Assembly (NCBI RefSeq): GCF_902148845.1
Contig: NC_043763.1
Span: 8,919,170 to 8,983,169 of the forward strand
Reading direction: 5' to 3'
DNA: 64,000 nucleotides
Source of the DNA: Salarias fasciatus
Lineage: Eukaryota; Chordata; Actinopteri; Blenniiformes; Blenniidae
Position 1 is the first letter of the stretch; each line of letters begins with the position of its first letter. Position numbers and translations under genes: made by a program. A model generated the notes under the pieces. That model saw nothing but the letters and a program-made list of their open reading frames with translations, did no database searches and was not told the DNA's origin. This document shows, piece after piece, positions 13,390-34,652 of this stretch.

Positions 13390-13760
13390 TCATGCGCTCC
13401 GAGGCCGTGGTTTATTTGAACATGTGAGTCAGACGGTCCCTGTGGGCCACAGCTGGAGAGAGAGAGAGAGCGAGAGAGAGAGCTTGAGCGCCCCACCCAG
13501 CAGCGGCAGCAGCAGCAGCAAATGCTGGCTTTACAACTGCCCCATCCCCTCCTCCCCCTCTCCCAGCCTCCCTTCAGCCAAACTCCCTCTAATTTATGCG
13601 AGGCCGGCACCCCTCCCCTACACTCCAGGATGTATTGTCCTCCAGCTTTCTAAAGTGAGTTAAGTTTCAAACACTCCGAGCCTCTCACTCGCAGATCTGT
13701 GGCGGAACTAAAAGAGCAACTCCTGGAAGGCTGTTGTTGGCACCCGGAGGCCGGTTTGTG
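13390..13760 (+). promoter_or_regulatory. Possible alternative first exon/promoter for SASH1
   Basis: A GC-richer block includes a GA microsatellite (13455-13482), a CAG-rich run, and ends in ...ggtttgtg followed by a consensus donor gtgagttt at 13761. The frame that would join in phase with the SASH1 exon at 16998 is open for about 32 codons but has no ATG before an upstream stop, so the block could only be a leader exon without a start codon. A CpG-rich leader with a strong donor about 3.2 kb before a coding exon fits an alternative 5' UTR exon. No transcript evidence is available here. Confidence 0.25.
13455..13482 (+). repeat. (GA)n microsatellite
   Basis: GA dinucleotide run with one C interruption inside the putative leader-exon block. 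Confidence 0.85.
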
Positions 13761-15334
13761 GTGAGTTTATTTTTATATATGCACAAGGAATGTGATCCTC
13801 TGGTTAAAAGCTGGTAGCTTTAATTTAAGAAGGGAGGATTTTTAATTTGTAAAGCTACTTTTTCCAAAGATAGATTGGTGTTTGAATATGAATCATTCTT
13901 TGTGTGTTTTAATGCTGTAAGTTTGATGAAGACTTTGATTGAACAGAAAACACTCAGACAAGTCAGGGCTTGTTCCCTGGTGATTTTTTTGTTAAAAAAA
14001 AAAAAATCAGCAATCTCTGTTGAAGATGTAAACAACACTTTTTTTACGCATGGTGTTCAAAACTTGTAATTTTCTGCAAAAAGTGATTCAGTTGCATTTT
14101 ATTTTAAGTTAAGTTGTGGCTCTGCTTAAATGACGCTTGGCAAAGCCTTAGCATCTAAATTTTGGATATGATTGCTGTAAATATACATTCTTTGAAAAAA
14201 AAAAAACAAAACAAGATAAATAGGGTTGTAACACTTATAAAGTTTTTATTGGATAATTAGTCTGTTAGGAAAAAATGCTGCTTAGCCACACCAGTCCAGA
14301 TGTGTGTTTCTATAGGAGAACTTCTCTGTGAAGCCGACTTGAATTCTGCTCCATCTGAATAACAAGATAAGTTTCCCATAAAAGAGAAGTTTCAAAACTT
14401 CTTAGATCTTTCTAACTGTTGCCACACTGACATACAGACATGTCTGACTCAAGACAGGAGAGAAAGCAAACTTTTAAGTGATACTTCAGCGATCCAGGCC
14501 TGGTTCCTCAAAAATGCGAGAATAGACAGAGGAACTGTAAAAACACTCATTAGGTGCTTCAGGCCCTGAGGGCACGTGGATCTTTTGTCTGCCCGTGAGA
14601 TGCTCATCGCCTGAGAAATGTGACTCCACACTCTCCTTTTCGAGCCGCTGCGGCTGATGTCTCATGCTGCACTTTTGGCTCAGACACTATTAATTTAGAG
14701 ACTGAGGGCAAATACAAAGCGCATGCTGGAACTCTTTCAAAATTTTCCAAAAAAAAGAGTCTCAAACTAATCGTTCATTGAAAGATTTGGGTCACTTTAG
14801 TTTCTGCTCGTCTGCGCTGTGTTTACATCCGTCCGTAATCGGGATGTATACACACACCGTGACTGATAAGCACTCAGGGCGATGCGATATCATGTGGCTG
14901 CGTAACAATAGGCTGTTTATGTGGATTAGTGACAGTTGGAAGCAGAAGAGCTGCTGCAGCCAGGCACAGTGCAGCGCTTCTCAGCCTCGTCTCCTGACTG
15001 TATGAAAAGGCGGCCAGATTTTCGGGGCCGCTTTCGACCCGGGGGCATGTCATTTACCAAATGAATGGGCCTCTTTTCTGGACAGTTGAGCCAGTCACAG
15101 TCTATCATGACACGGAGACAAGTGAGCCCACAGTATTACTTCTCTCTGCAGAGGACTGTTTTCAGCAGGCACATTTGCATTCCTTCAGGGCACGGTGGCA
15201 TGAGGGAAGCAAAATCATCGCTTGCGATGATGCACGAGGCAGTTTATGAACGTACTGTGTGGCTGTTACTGACACGGCCCACTGATGTACTGTGGGACGT
15301 GTTTCCAGCTTTGTGTGCCGGCAGGCTCAGCCTT

Positions 15335-15505
15335 GGACAGAGAAACTAACAATCACAGACACGTATTTACACCTACGGATAACTCACCAACTCGCCCCAG
15401 CATGTTTTTTTGGACTGTGGGAAGAAACCAGAGTACCTGAAGAAAAACCCGTACACATGCATGGAGAACATGCAAAATCAGAAACACCCTCAAACCTGGA
15501 CTTGA
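15335..15505 (+). repeat. Dispersed fish repeat fragment
   Basis: Shows the parsed order of a common fish repeat: actaacaatcac, acacctacggataactcacc, catgttttttggactgtggg, agaaaccagagtacc, gaaaaaccc, catggagaacatgcaaa. It is an old copy of the same family as the fragment near 1600-1715. Confidence 0.55.
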
Positions 15506-16079
15506 ACAGTGAACCATCGCATCGTGAGGCAGTGATCAAAAGACTAACATAATAAATTCACCCTTATGACTTTAAGAGAAGAGTCATATTCAGCTGCAAA
15601 CTATATTAGTTGATATTTGGCAGAAATATCAAAGGCAAGGCTTTTCATATACGTCATTCCGTCTGTTCATATTTACTCAGTCATAAATAAATTACTCATC
15701 CTGATGAAAACTCTTACTTGACCAAGCAGTCCTCCTCCTCCTCACCACCACTGAGTTTTGCAGCATCATTTACATTGTTTTGGTTTTTGCGCCCGCAGCC
15801 TTGCTGCTGGTTTACTCTCCCCACACTCGTACAGTCACTTCCAGGCACGGTCGGCAGCTGTTTTCAACAAAAAGCCCCTCTAATAATAACCCGCTGTGTG
15901 CTTCCTGCTCACCACCGCACAGACTGAGTTAGCATCATATGGTGACATAGCGTTTTTATTTACAGACATATAGACTGAAAGCACCAAAAAAAAAACAAAC
16001 CTGGAACATGAAATACTCTGAATTTGCCACCAACAAAGTCCACCAATGTCATAAAAACATAACAGCAGCTGACAGTGTG

Positions 16080-16165
16080 AAAAAAGCCTGACACACAGAG
16101 GAAGTCAGAAAATCCAAACAGTGCACGCTCAGAGAGAACATGCAGACTCCACACAGAAAGGCCTG
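16080..16165 (+). repeat. Dispersed fish repeat fragment (tail)
   Basis: The string agagaacatgcagactccac followed by acagaaaggcc is the distal part of the same fish repeat seen at 15335-15505. It is only a short fragment. Confidence 0.5.
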
Positions 16166-16997
16166 GAATTTTGAAAATGAGAGCTTTTATGAGGCAAGAC
16201 TACCAACCATTGCATCAGTTAAAAAAAAAAAAAAAAAAATTCAATCCCGGCCACGAACATGTGCTGGATAATTTACACTAACTGATAGGACGACGGGATG
16301 GTGTTATTGATAGTCAACAAAATTTAATCAGCCGAGTGTCTTGATCATGACAGTCGGTGTTTGAACTGTCCTGAAAAGAAGGAAATGAAAGAATACAATG
16401 TGTTTCATTGACAGGCGGGTTTAGGGTTACAGCTTCGCCATGTGATGATTCTGATCCCAAAGGTTGAGAGATCATAAACCTCAGCAAAAAGTCTGTGATT
16501 TGTGTTCTTGCTAAAAGCACGTAACATTCAGGTTTCACAATGGACGGAAGCGAGAAGAGGTTACGTCCAGGAGGGTGAGCTCCTCCGACCGAGTGCTTCA
16601 GCTCCTTGTGATTTACGGTAGACTGAACTGTGGCCTCTTCAGTCCGGTCTTGACGGCTGTGAGAGCTCGGCGAGCGTTGCATCTGCGTCACGCCGTGCCT
16701 CTCGTGGCCCGGGGGTCGGGCCCGGGGAGGTGAGCGGGGGTCGGGCCGCAGGAAGACACCAGAGCGCTGAAGATCGAAGCACGGCTGGCCGGCCCTGATT
16801 CGTCCTCTGTCCTGGAGCTTTATCTCAGGGCTTCCTGGACGCCTTTGTTGCTGGTGACAGTGGTAAAAGCTTGAAACAATGGCTTATCAGCCGAGCGCTC
16901 GCAGTGTTCTCTGCGTTTGCCTCCCGTCTGGCATCTCTCTCGGCTCTCTGCGGGGTGTCGTTTTCCAAATGTTTGACTCCCTCTTTATCTCTTGCAG

Positions 16998-26294
<9,297 letters not shown>

Positions 26295-26442
26295 ACTCTG
26301 TTCCTCCCCTCCAGGCCTCCTCCGGCCTCTCGAGAAAGACTCGCCGACCCTCGACGTCACGCTTCACCCTCCTCTGGAAAGACTGCTGTTATCACACTGA
26401 TCCATCTAACCAGTCATTCTTTCTTCTGTTTCTTGGATTACG

Positions 26443-26872
26443 GAGCCCGTTTACATGGCAGTTAAAATCCAGTTAGTGGGAGTAATCAGATTATCGTAGT
26501 AATCTGATCTGACACGTTTACATGCACTTCAGAAATGACATGTTTCAGGCCGTCATCGATCGATCAGGAGCAACTCAAACTTCCTGTTGCTTTCTAAACA
26601 TCTGGTCGTGTCTCAGCATCGGCGGTCCGGGCAACTTTCTGAGCTGCTCGTTATACTTGTTGTCTTTCATCTTCCCACGTCACTTTCATTTTAATTTTTT
26701 TTTTTAGATGTGCAGAAGTGAAATAATGAATAAAAAAAAGTAAATCAGATTAATGGGTATACATGCTTCCATATCTTAAATATGTTAATCTGATAAAACT
26801 CATGCGTTATGTTGATTCACTGATCTGATAACTCCAGAAATCAGATTTTAAAGCGTGCATGTAAACGGGCTC
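26443..26872. mobile_element. MITE-like element with inverted ends, in the SASH1 3' UTR
   Basis: The left end GAGCCCGTTTACATG is matched by its exact reverse complement CATGTAAACGGGCTC at 26858-26872. Subterminal parts are also related as inverted copies (AATCAGATTA / TAATCTGAT motifs on both arms). It is about 430 bp with no coding capacity. No convincing target duplication flanks it, so the superfamily cannot be assigned. It lies between the SASH1 stop at 26294 and the likely poly(A) site near 27740, so it is probably transcribed as part of the 3' UTR. Confidence 0.75.
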
Positions 26873-27718
26873 GTTGGGTCAGACTCCATTCAGTGCTTTT
26901 AAAAGCTGACATGCCTTTCTTTTTTCTTTTTTTTTTTTTTTCAAGAATAAAATCTACCAGTCAGTATTAAAAAAAACAAAAACGGAAGACTGAAAATGTT
27001 GGTGCCACACGGGGATGTTGACTTACACGAAGTGAAGCTGAGCAGTGACGCCTTCACTCTGTCAGTCTGTTCGCTCTTCTCGTAGATCTCCACACAAATA
27101 GATCCCCCGTCGTGTGGTGGTTTTTTGCATTTGCTTAAAAGGGTGACTGTTGAACCGACGTGTGGTGAGAGTGTTTGAACAACTGTAGACTTAACTTAGT
27201 TTAAAAAAAGAAATAAAACTTTCTCAGTGGCCGCGGTACTTCTTTTCTGTGAGTGCTTGCTTTTTTCTCATGGCTATATCACACTCGCTGTGGTTCTGGG
27301 GTTTGGCTTCGGTCTGCAAAGCGTCGAAGGACTTGTTCTTGTTGTAAATGAGAGCTCTGAATGTCTAAAGTTCATGTGGTTTAAAGGTGTGTGATCAGCC
27401 ATGCGTGTACAGTCAAATTCTGCTGTTTCTTTGTATATTTTTTTAATTGAGTAAAAAAAAAAATAATAATAATGTTGCACAATATTTTATCACGTGCCTG
27501 AAAACTGTACATTGCAGAATAATTTAAATATTTACTTAGGAGTACAAATATAATTGTTATAATTTGGCTTTTTGTATAACTGTAAATGCAGAGAGTGTTA
27601 CTGCGACTGTAAGATGTTCAACAGGTTAAGATCTGATTCGATCTTCTGACTGAAGCTGTTTTCGAGTCTGAAGTCTCTCCATCATTTTGAAGTGTTTCTG
27701 TCATGATTGAGCGTGATG

Positions 27719-27724
27719 AATAAA
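27719..27724 (+). terminator. Likely SASH1 poly(A) signal
   Basis: AATAAA about 1.4 kb after the SASH1 stop, followed by a T-rich stretch. An earlier AATAAA near 26945 and others near 27210 are alternatives. Chosen because the intervening sequence is typical AT-rich 3' UTR. Confidence 0.45.
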
Positions 27725-27740
27725 CTGCTACGTGCTTTAC

Positions 27741-29820
27741 CACACCCGGCTGCTTCTCTTTAATCCATCATTCATCCCAGGACTCATTAAAACCTCTTTT
27801 CTTTCACTTTCCCACTTTTTTTTTTCCATCTGACCGCTCTGATGCTTCAAAGACAAAAACAAGTCACCTTATGTAACCTGCATAATACTCCACTTATTTA
27901 TTCCAGGAAGGGACAAAACCTCAGCTCCAGCTGTGAACAGGTCCTCTTCTGGTTTCCAGTCCGGCTGTCTTCCCTCCCCCTGTTCTGTCCTCTCAGTGGT
28001 TCCTCCCGCCGAGGAGTCTGGGAGAGGTTGACCAGGGCCGCGAGGACGATCCGGAGGACAAAGACCCGCTGCGAGGAGCCGGTCCTCCCAGGCCTGGCTG
28101 GCAGAGGAGTCCTCATGCGCTCAATCACTGAATCGTAATGAGGAACTGATATCCAGTCTTTCATCCTGTTTCTCAAACCACTTCATGTGCAGGCAGCCCT
28201 GTGTGTGCACGTCACTGCTGGAGAGAAAGCTTCTACCTGCTGTAAAAACAATGAAACAGTGGTTATGTTAACAGGTCTCACTGTGTGCAGCCATGTTGAA
28301 AACAGAGTTCACCTTCAGGATGTTGACCTAAAACGTGGGCGGGCCTTTCATTGCTTCTCCAACACAGAGAAAGGTTCTGAATTACAATTAGAAGGTAGAA
28401 TAAGACCCCTCAGCTCAACTCTGTTTAATATGATTGTCCTGTGCTTTTCTTTTTATGCCCACGTCTCCTAGAAAGGTTCAGTAGAGTTCAGAGACTGACA
28501 GAGCTCTACTGAAATATCAAACTGATGCAAATGTTCACAAAACAGCCACAAAAATGACCAGAAATTGCCACAAAAACAAAGCAGAAATACTGAAACACTA
28601 AAAAAACAAAACACTGAAATGAACAAAAAAGATGCACTAAGAATAAATGCCTGGATCCATGCACAAAATTAGAAAGAACATGATTAACAACAGGCGAAAA
28701 GAAACACATATGACTTGGAAATGCTCTGGGAGACGTGATTCCAAAGTAAACTGAAGAGCTTGTCCTGTCACCTCAGACCTAAGATGACATTTTTCTGTGT
28801 GAAAATTCACGTTTTCATTTAAATACAACCGCAATCAGACTCCAATGTGAAGGTTTTTCCCACATTAAAGTGACCCACATGCATCATGCTGTTAATGGAA
28901 GTAAATGCCTTAATTTTTTTTTTATGAAACAGTATCTATTGGTTATGAATGGGCACAAAGAGTCAGACTTGGAAGGACAAGCTTCCAAGCAGGAAATATC
29001 TGCTAAACTTTCAGTACTTAATTCATGTTCATGGAAGCTGTTGCATAATGTTTTTCCCCCTGAGAATATTTGAGATCCAATAAAATGCAGTTTTCTGAAA
29101 ATATAATGGTAGGGTTTCTAGTTGCCATGTAGAAATATCGCAGTGTGTGACAAAGTATGTCTCTGCGTTGACCTTGAGTCTCAGCTTCATTGTTTTACTG
29201 TCTGATCAAAGTCCAGCAGTTACACAAGCAACAACATTGAACAAAGCTAATTCGTAAGAATTTACTCATTGGTGCATTATATTTATTATCTAAGGTGATT
29301 TTCTACTGACCTTCGTATTAAAACAATCACTTGACTTGTATTTAAACTTGTTTTAAAGCAGTAGAATATCTTTTGTACAGACGTATTATTGGAAAATACG
29401 ACATTTTTATAGGTATCATGTGATATAGGTATCATATATGAAGTTTTCCAACCTTTCTAAAGAAGGAAAAAAACATTTAATTTCCTGAAATATCTTAATA
29501 TTCTACAGTAATGTCTTTAGTTTTCATTACTTCTTTTGTAAAGAAAAACACAAAATGGCTTAAAATGTCCTTTCATGTGAGTAAAACATAAAATGTGCAG
29601 AAAAGTTTGAAATAAATTGTGGAAAAAAAATTTTTCTATTGTGATTGTTCAATAAAGACATGACTCTTCATCACTTATCTCAAAAACTATTCATTTTTAT
29701 TCAAAATATAATGCTTTTCCTTTCAAGACAACTCATAAAATCTTCTCATGTTGTTTAAAGTTATTGAATTAGTGATTTTCCTCTTTTAAAAAGTGTCATT
29801 TTTCCTAAATCTGAGAGTCA
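27741..29820. other. Convergent intergenic gap between SASH1 and DDO
   Basis: About 2 kb of mostly AT-rich sequence between two tail-to-tail genes. No SASH1 C-terminal or second-SAM coding sequence is recognisable. One GC-richer patch at 27898-28176 has an open frame on the minus strand of 92 codons whose stop overlaps an AATAAA; I do not recognise it and give it no gene call. Confidence 0.5.
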
Positions 29821-29838
29821 TTTAAGTCAAAGGCGTAC

Positions 29839-29844
29839 TTTATT
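29839..29844 (-). terminator. Likely DDO poly(A) signal
   Basis: AATAAA on the minus strand begins only about 16 bp beyond the DDO stop codon, implying a very short 3' UTR. Confidence 0.5.
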
Positions 29845-29860
29845 CAGCTTCACAGTGATT

Positions 29861-31428
29861 TCAGAGTTTGGCCCGGGGGGGCATTTCCTGCAGGCACTGC
29901 CGGACCAGCCCCAGAGCGTCCCGCGCGGTGCCCCAGGCGAGGGTGACCCCCCAGCCGCCGTGGCCGTAGTTGTGGACCACCGGGACCCGCCGGCCCCCCA
30001 GCTGCACCGCCTCCCTCTCCACCCGCGGGTTCTTCCTGCCGGGCCTCAGGCCCACCCGCTCGCCGAGCACCCTGGCCCCCCGGAGCGACGGCTCCAGCCG
30101 GCAGCAGCGCTCCAGGATGGCCTCGGAGTCGCCCCGGTCCGCGTGCAGCCTCCAGTCCCCCTGCTGCCGCGTCCCGCCCACCGTCACGCTGTGGATGCCC
30201 GGGTAGATGTACGTCATCCCGTCGCCGTCCCGGATGAAGTGCTTCAGCCAGGGGGCCTCCACCTTGAAGACCTGGCCCCTGACGGGGTAGACGGCCGAGT
30301 CGCCCACCAGAGACCTGGATCCCAGACCGGAGCAGTTCACGATGATATCGAAGCTGCTGCTCAGCTCCTGCAGACTGTTGATTTTCCTCTGCTCTACTTT
30401 CCCTCCAGCTTTTCTGAACCTGAAACAGCGATTTATATTTTTAGAATTCACAAAAACAACTGAAAAATTGGAATAATGGTTAAAAAAAAAAAGAAGAAAA
30501 GTTTGACATTCAGACCTCTTCTCCAGCCACGGTAGGTAGATGGAGCATTCACACTTGACGGTGGTCAACGCCTGCCCAAACGTGTGTTCAGGGAAGCGTT
30601 TCAGCTCTGAATCGCTCATTTCACGAAATCCGATGGCAAACTCAGACCACAGGGGGTTTTTATCAGCCGGAGGCTCCCTGAAAATCTGGTAGCTAGAAGA
30701 AAAACAAAGAAGACGTGTGAGAAGCTGGAGAGCAGCGTTGGTGAGGAGATTTCATGTGAAGTCTGCTGTTACCCAGAGCTCATCATCACTCCGGCTTCTG
30801 GCGCCTCTTCAGACTGAGCCAGAGCCAGCAGGTGGTCGAAGCTGTCCTTGAACCATCGCCTCTGCCTCTCCAAGGGAATATCTGAAAGATCAGACGTCTC
30901 ATCTGAAACATGCTCATATGAAAAATAAACAGCACAAGACAATTACGAAAAGGTATTATACCAAAAGTCTGATTATTTCCATTTTAAATTGTTACACATT
31001 TTCAGGAACATAGTTCCAATTGTTTAATGACTGTATTGTTAAATTTTGCGCATCCTATTTCTTCCCACTTCAATATTTCAATCCACCAAACAAGAAAAGT
31101 TAAAATATTTTCTTTAGGTGCAACAAAAATGCCCATTCATGCATTGTTAAAACAACTTAAACTATCAAACAGCAATGTCTTTTGTGCATTTTTAGTAATG
31201 GATTTACATGTAGTTCTACTTTCTCTGCACAAAACTCCACGTGAAGCGACAAATACCTGGAAATGCTGTGGCGAACACAATCCCTGCTGCTACATCGCTG
31301 GTGGTATCGGGGCTGAACTTCTCAGCCAGCACGGTAACCGAGCAGGAAGGAAGAGCTTCGGCGATGCAGACTGCCGTGGAGAATCCCACCACGCCGGCTC
31401 CCACCACCGCCACCCGGACAGACTTCAT
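29861..31428 (-). CDS. ddo: D-aspartate oxidase
   Basis: FAD flavoenzyme that oxidatively deaminates D-aspartate and other acidic D-amino acids to the oxo-acid, ammonia and H2O2 in peroxisomes. Coding exons in transcript order: 31257-31428, 30773-30881, 30516-30692, 29861-30419. They sum to 1,017 nt, 338 aa, against about 341 in human DDO. Visible family features: N-terminal FAD-binding GxGxxG at residues 10-15 (VVGAGVVGFS), SPDTTSDVAAG just after, TTVKCECSIYLPWLEKR in the middle, FDIIVNCSGLGSR, YIYPG, and the substrate-site GLRPGR and VVHNYGHGG near the end. The C-terminus is -AKL, a canonical PTS1 peroxisomal signal. The start at 31428 gives the expected MKSVRVAVVGAG beginning; an acceptor-like CTTTTAG upstream suggests a 5' UTR intron. 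DAO is less likely because exon content follows DDO throughout. Confidence 0.93.
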
Positions 31429-31474
31429 CCTGGACGCCGCTGCAGCTCACGCCGAACTCTACTGAGAGTCAGTC

Positions 31475-33584
31475 CTAAAAGATCACACACAAGACAACTA
31501 CTGTCAATACTTCAAAGTCACATTTTAATCCTCTGTAGTAACACATTATCTAACAGGGACTCAACAACCAGTGAAGAAGTCAGCCAAGTTATCCACACAG
31601 CTTTATGATGTGCTGTAAAGATAATGCAGGTTGACCTACAATACAAGACATTCAGTTACGAAACATGATTCTCATAAGCATAACTCCAGGACTGTTTGTC
31701 ATATCTGCAAAATATTTTTAAAAAAGGAGCTTTCCCTGAATATACTAATCATTAAGTTCCTCTCACTCTGATCATGCAGTCAGTCAAAGATTCATCAGTT
31801 TGCAACATTTTAAATGTGGCAGTGCAGCAAAAAACACACAGTGATATTGAAAACCTGCCATTTGGATTAAAAAAAAAGTACTCACTGCACAGTTGAAAAA
31901 GGTCTAAAACCATGTCAAAAAGTCAAAATGACCCAGTCCATATAGTAGTTAAAGAATCATGAATATAGCACTTTTTTTTTTTTATAATATCAAAGCATAA
32001 ATGTGCAAAGTCAGGAAATAAGTTCAGTCATCTACTTTATTAACTCTGATGCCTGTCATCCTGAATGTGGGCTAAAATGTAACTGCTGTGCAGCACAACA
32101 GTGTAATGCTACCAATCATCATATAATACCTGCAGGAAGGCATCCAAATTCATTAAAGGAAAAAACAATCCCAAACATAAATCCAGTTCTCAATAACATT
32201 GTTTTATCTCCTGCATGCTCACATTGCATGAAGAAACTACTAAGAGATCAAAGATTGATACTTTGCATTTGAATCACATGTCAATACATGCTCAACACAG
32301 CTCACTGAGATACTGGATGTGTTCAAACCTGTGTGGCTAATGCAAACTATTTAATCACTGTGTGACATTTTAAATGAGTAAATAAACGTTATTGCAATCA
32401 TATATAAAAACATTTTCATCAACTTTTATTTATGGCACAATGTCTCTCAGACTTTTAGTATTCAACCATGCCCTGTTAGGGCTTCCGTAATATTCAACCT
32501 GGCAGATGCTCTTTAAACTTGACTGACTCGATGAACTACTTATAAGTATTCAAACAGGATTAAGTTTGCAGTGACAGTTTATGTTGAGTTCACTGAACTA
32601 TATCCCAGGGGATCAGCATGTGTGGTGCAAAGGAATTTTCTCAAAATGAAGAAGTTTAAAAAGGCATTTCCAACCTACTACCACTTTTATGCATTCTGTG
32701 AGTGTCAATTTATCTTAGTTAGACTGGAAAAACATAAAGAAATGCAAAGGTTATCAAATATGGTCACGTGTTTCATGAAGGGTGAAATCAGGTCAGATGA
32801 AGTAAAACATTTACTATTACCTGGTACCAAAGTGAAGTTATGACTGAGAGCTGAGATCTAGTGAAAGGACTTTCTGACAGTATAAAGTTAGTTGTAAGAA
32901 TTTACAAGGACATAAAGAGTCTTTATGTTCTCACTGATGAGTTGAACTCTATTCATCCACTACAAACACCATAAAAAATGAACGTGTTTAACACACGTTT
33001 CTATAAACTAAGCTGACTTGTGGATGCTTTTATATCAGCCTGTTTTGAGAGGTCGGCATGACTGATTTAATGAAAAATGACGCAAAATAACCAAACAAAC
33101 GACACTGCTTTCAACAATGGCTTCAGCCGATTAGCCCCCTGACAACAGTACCTTTACACAATATCACAGAAACATCCTGTTTTACATCATTGCCTGTTAA
33201 AGACGTCTTGGATTCAAAGCAAAATACAGAAAAATATCGTCACTCGCCTGATCCACCCTGCACTGAGTCCTGCTGCCATGAAGCGCACCGTCGACGCACA
33301 GGTCCTGAAACAAGTTCTCCCACCAAACGCAACTTCATTACTAAACAAAAAAAAAAAACTCCACAATACAAATGAATTTCTAATGTACAAACATTTCTCC
33401 TAACAACCCGTTTCACATTTTAAACAAATAATTAGGTTGTTTATTACAGGGCTCTTCTACGTTCACGATGTACCGTTTGATCAACAAATCGAGTGACAGC
33501 CCGAATGTCCTTGACAAAGCAGGAAGTAGTACCATCCGCAGCTTGTGGAGATCAGTTGAATGCAGATCTCGTTAGAAGCTCAAA
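31475..33584. other. Divergent intergenic region DDO / ZBTB24
   Basis: About 2.1 kb of AT-rich sequence between the DDO 5' end and the ZBTB24 first exon. It should contain the DDO promoter and possibly a further DDO leader exon, but I see no distinctive motif, repeat or open frame worth naming. Confidence 0.5.
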
Positions 33585-33592
33585 TCTCGCGA
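33585..33592 (+). promoter_or_regulatory. TCTCGCGA core-promoter motif of ZBTB24
   Basis: The palindromic TCTCGCGA lies about 40 bp before the end of the inferred ZBTB24 leader exon. This motif is known as a vertebrate core-promoter element at CpG-type, TATA-less promoters of housekeeping genes. The sequence around it is locally CpG-enriched. Confidence 0.5.
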
Positions 33593-33630
33593 TAGCAGCC
33601 CCACGCTTCACGCTCTTCTGTCCTGCAGAG
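33593..33630 (+). other. ZBTB24 non-coding exon 1 (3' part)
   Basis: The leader ends ...tcctgcagag followed by a strong donor gtaaggt at 33631. It would splice to the acceptor ttattccag ending at 34629. The transcription start is not fixed by sequence; it is probably near or just after the TCTCGCGA motif. Confidence 0.5.
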
Positions 33631-34652
33631 GTAAGGTCCTAAAAGATCACTATTTCCATTTACGCTGCGGTTAACGCGTGTTTGGAGGCAAGGCGCTCGT
33701 AAGAAACGCAAACATTTTCCGAAGAAGTCTGTTTAAATGTTTTTCAACCCGGAATTTGGTTGTTTCGGCCAAATGTGGCCTGTTTGTGGCCTAGCAGGCG
33801 GATGCATTGTGTAGTTAGAAGCGTTTAGCTTGGTCTGCTAACGTGCACAGCACTGATCTGCAAACTCTGGAAACCCTCACTGAATGTGCAACACAACAAA
33901 AACACGTTTTCTGCAGAATAGAGAGGCTTTTAAACAGCTGCTATTATGATCTGATGTACCAGAGCTGAAACAAATGCTTAATGAAGTTCAATGATTAATT
34001 TAGGATTTCTTTTGTACCTTGTCCCATAAAACGAATACATTTCAATAGTTATTAAAAGTTTTAATCAGTGGAAACATTATTTTAAATGACCTTTAACATT
34101 TCAAAAGTTATTTTATTAATGTTTTCTGAAATGTTTCAACAATAACAACGATAATATAAACAAAAATACAACAAATGATATCAAGGCCATTAAAATAGTT
34201 AAACATGGCAAAATAACAAAAAAAGGCACATTATGTGACAGAAAATAAACACGTGAGTCCGTAAACAGTCCCATGAAGTGGAACCCACATCTGTATTTCC
34301 TTAAAGTCTGATAAATATAGATTCATAAGAAGCAGTTTCAACCCATTTATCTTTTCTTTCATGTTCTGAGGTTTGGCTACTTTTCACTGTGCCAAAACTA
34401 TTTTGGAAGCAGTAATCAGATCAACCACAATAACAGAAAATTCACCTTGATGTCCTTGGTGTTTGAGATCTGTCTCCCAGCCAGCACAGTTCAGAGTCAT
34501 AGTAACCACTGAGTGCATTCATTCATTTCATTCAGTCAACCATTTTCGTGTTTAGAATTCATTCTGTATAAACTGGAATATTTCAAAACTTTGTCTTTTT
34601 CAAACATGAGCTCTGTTTTCTTATTCCAGGAGCAGATGTGGTCATTTATTAG

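Larger units (their letters stand above)
1..16997. other. Left non-coding region, probably SASH1 intron or 5' flank
   Basis: No open frame here has protein-like composition, homology I recognise, or consistent splice sites. The first SASH1 exon I can place begins at 16998 and starts in mid-protein at a codon boundary, so the initiator exon must lie upstream, and this stretch is most simply SASH1 intron plus possible alternative promoters. It holds simple repeats, diverged fish repeats, one clear MITE, a GC-rich block at 8340-8530 and a possible leader exon near 13390-13760, each listed separately. The stretches 1-1600, 1730-3080, 3900-8330, 8950-9940, 10400-12840 and 13800-15330 show nothing else I can support. 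Confidence 0.6.

Noticed and set aside
16314-16691. 125-codon minus-strand frame just before the first SASH1 exon
   Set aside because: No recognisable family, no splice or promoter context, composition of translated non-coding sequence.
29855-30463. 202-codon plus-strand frame over the last DDO exon
   Set aside because: Antisense shadow of DDO coding sequence; Pro/Ala/Val-rich with no domain.
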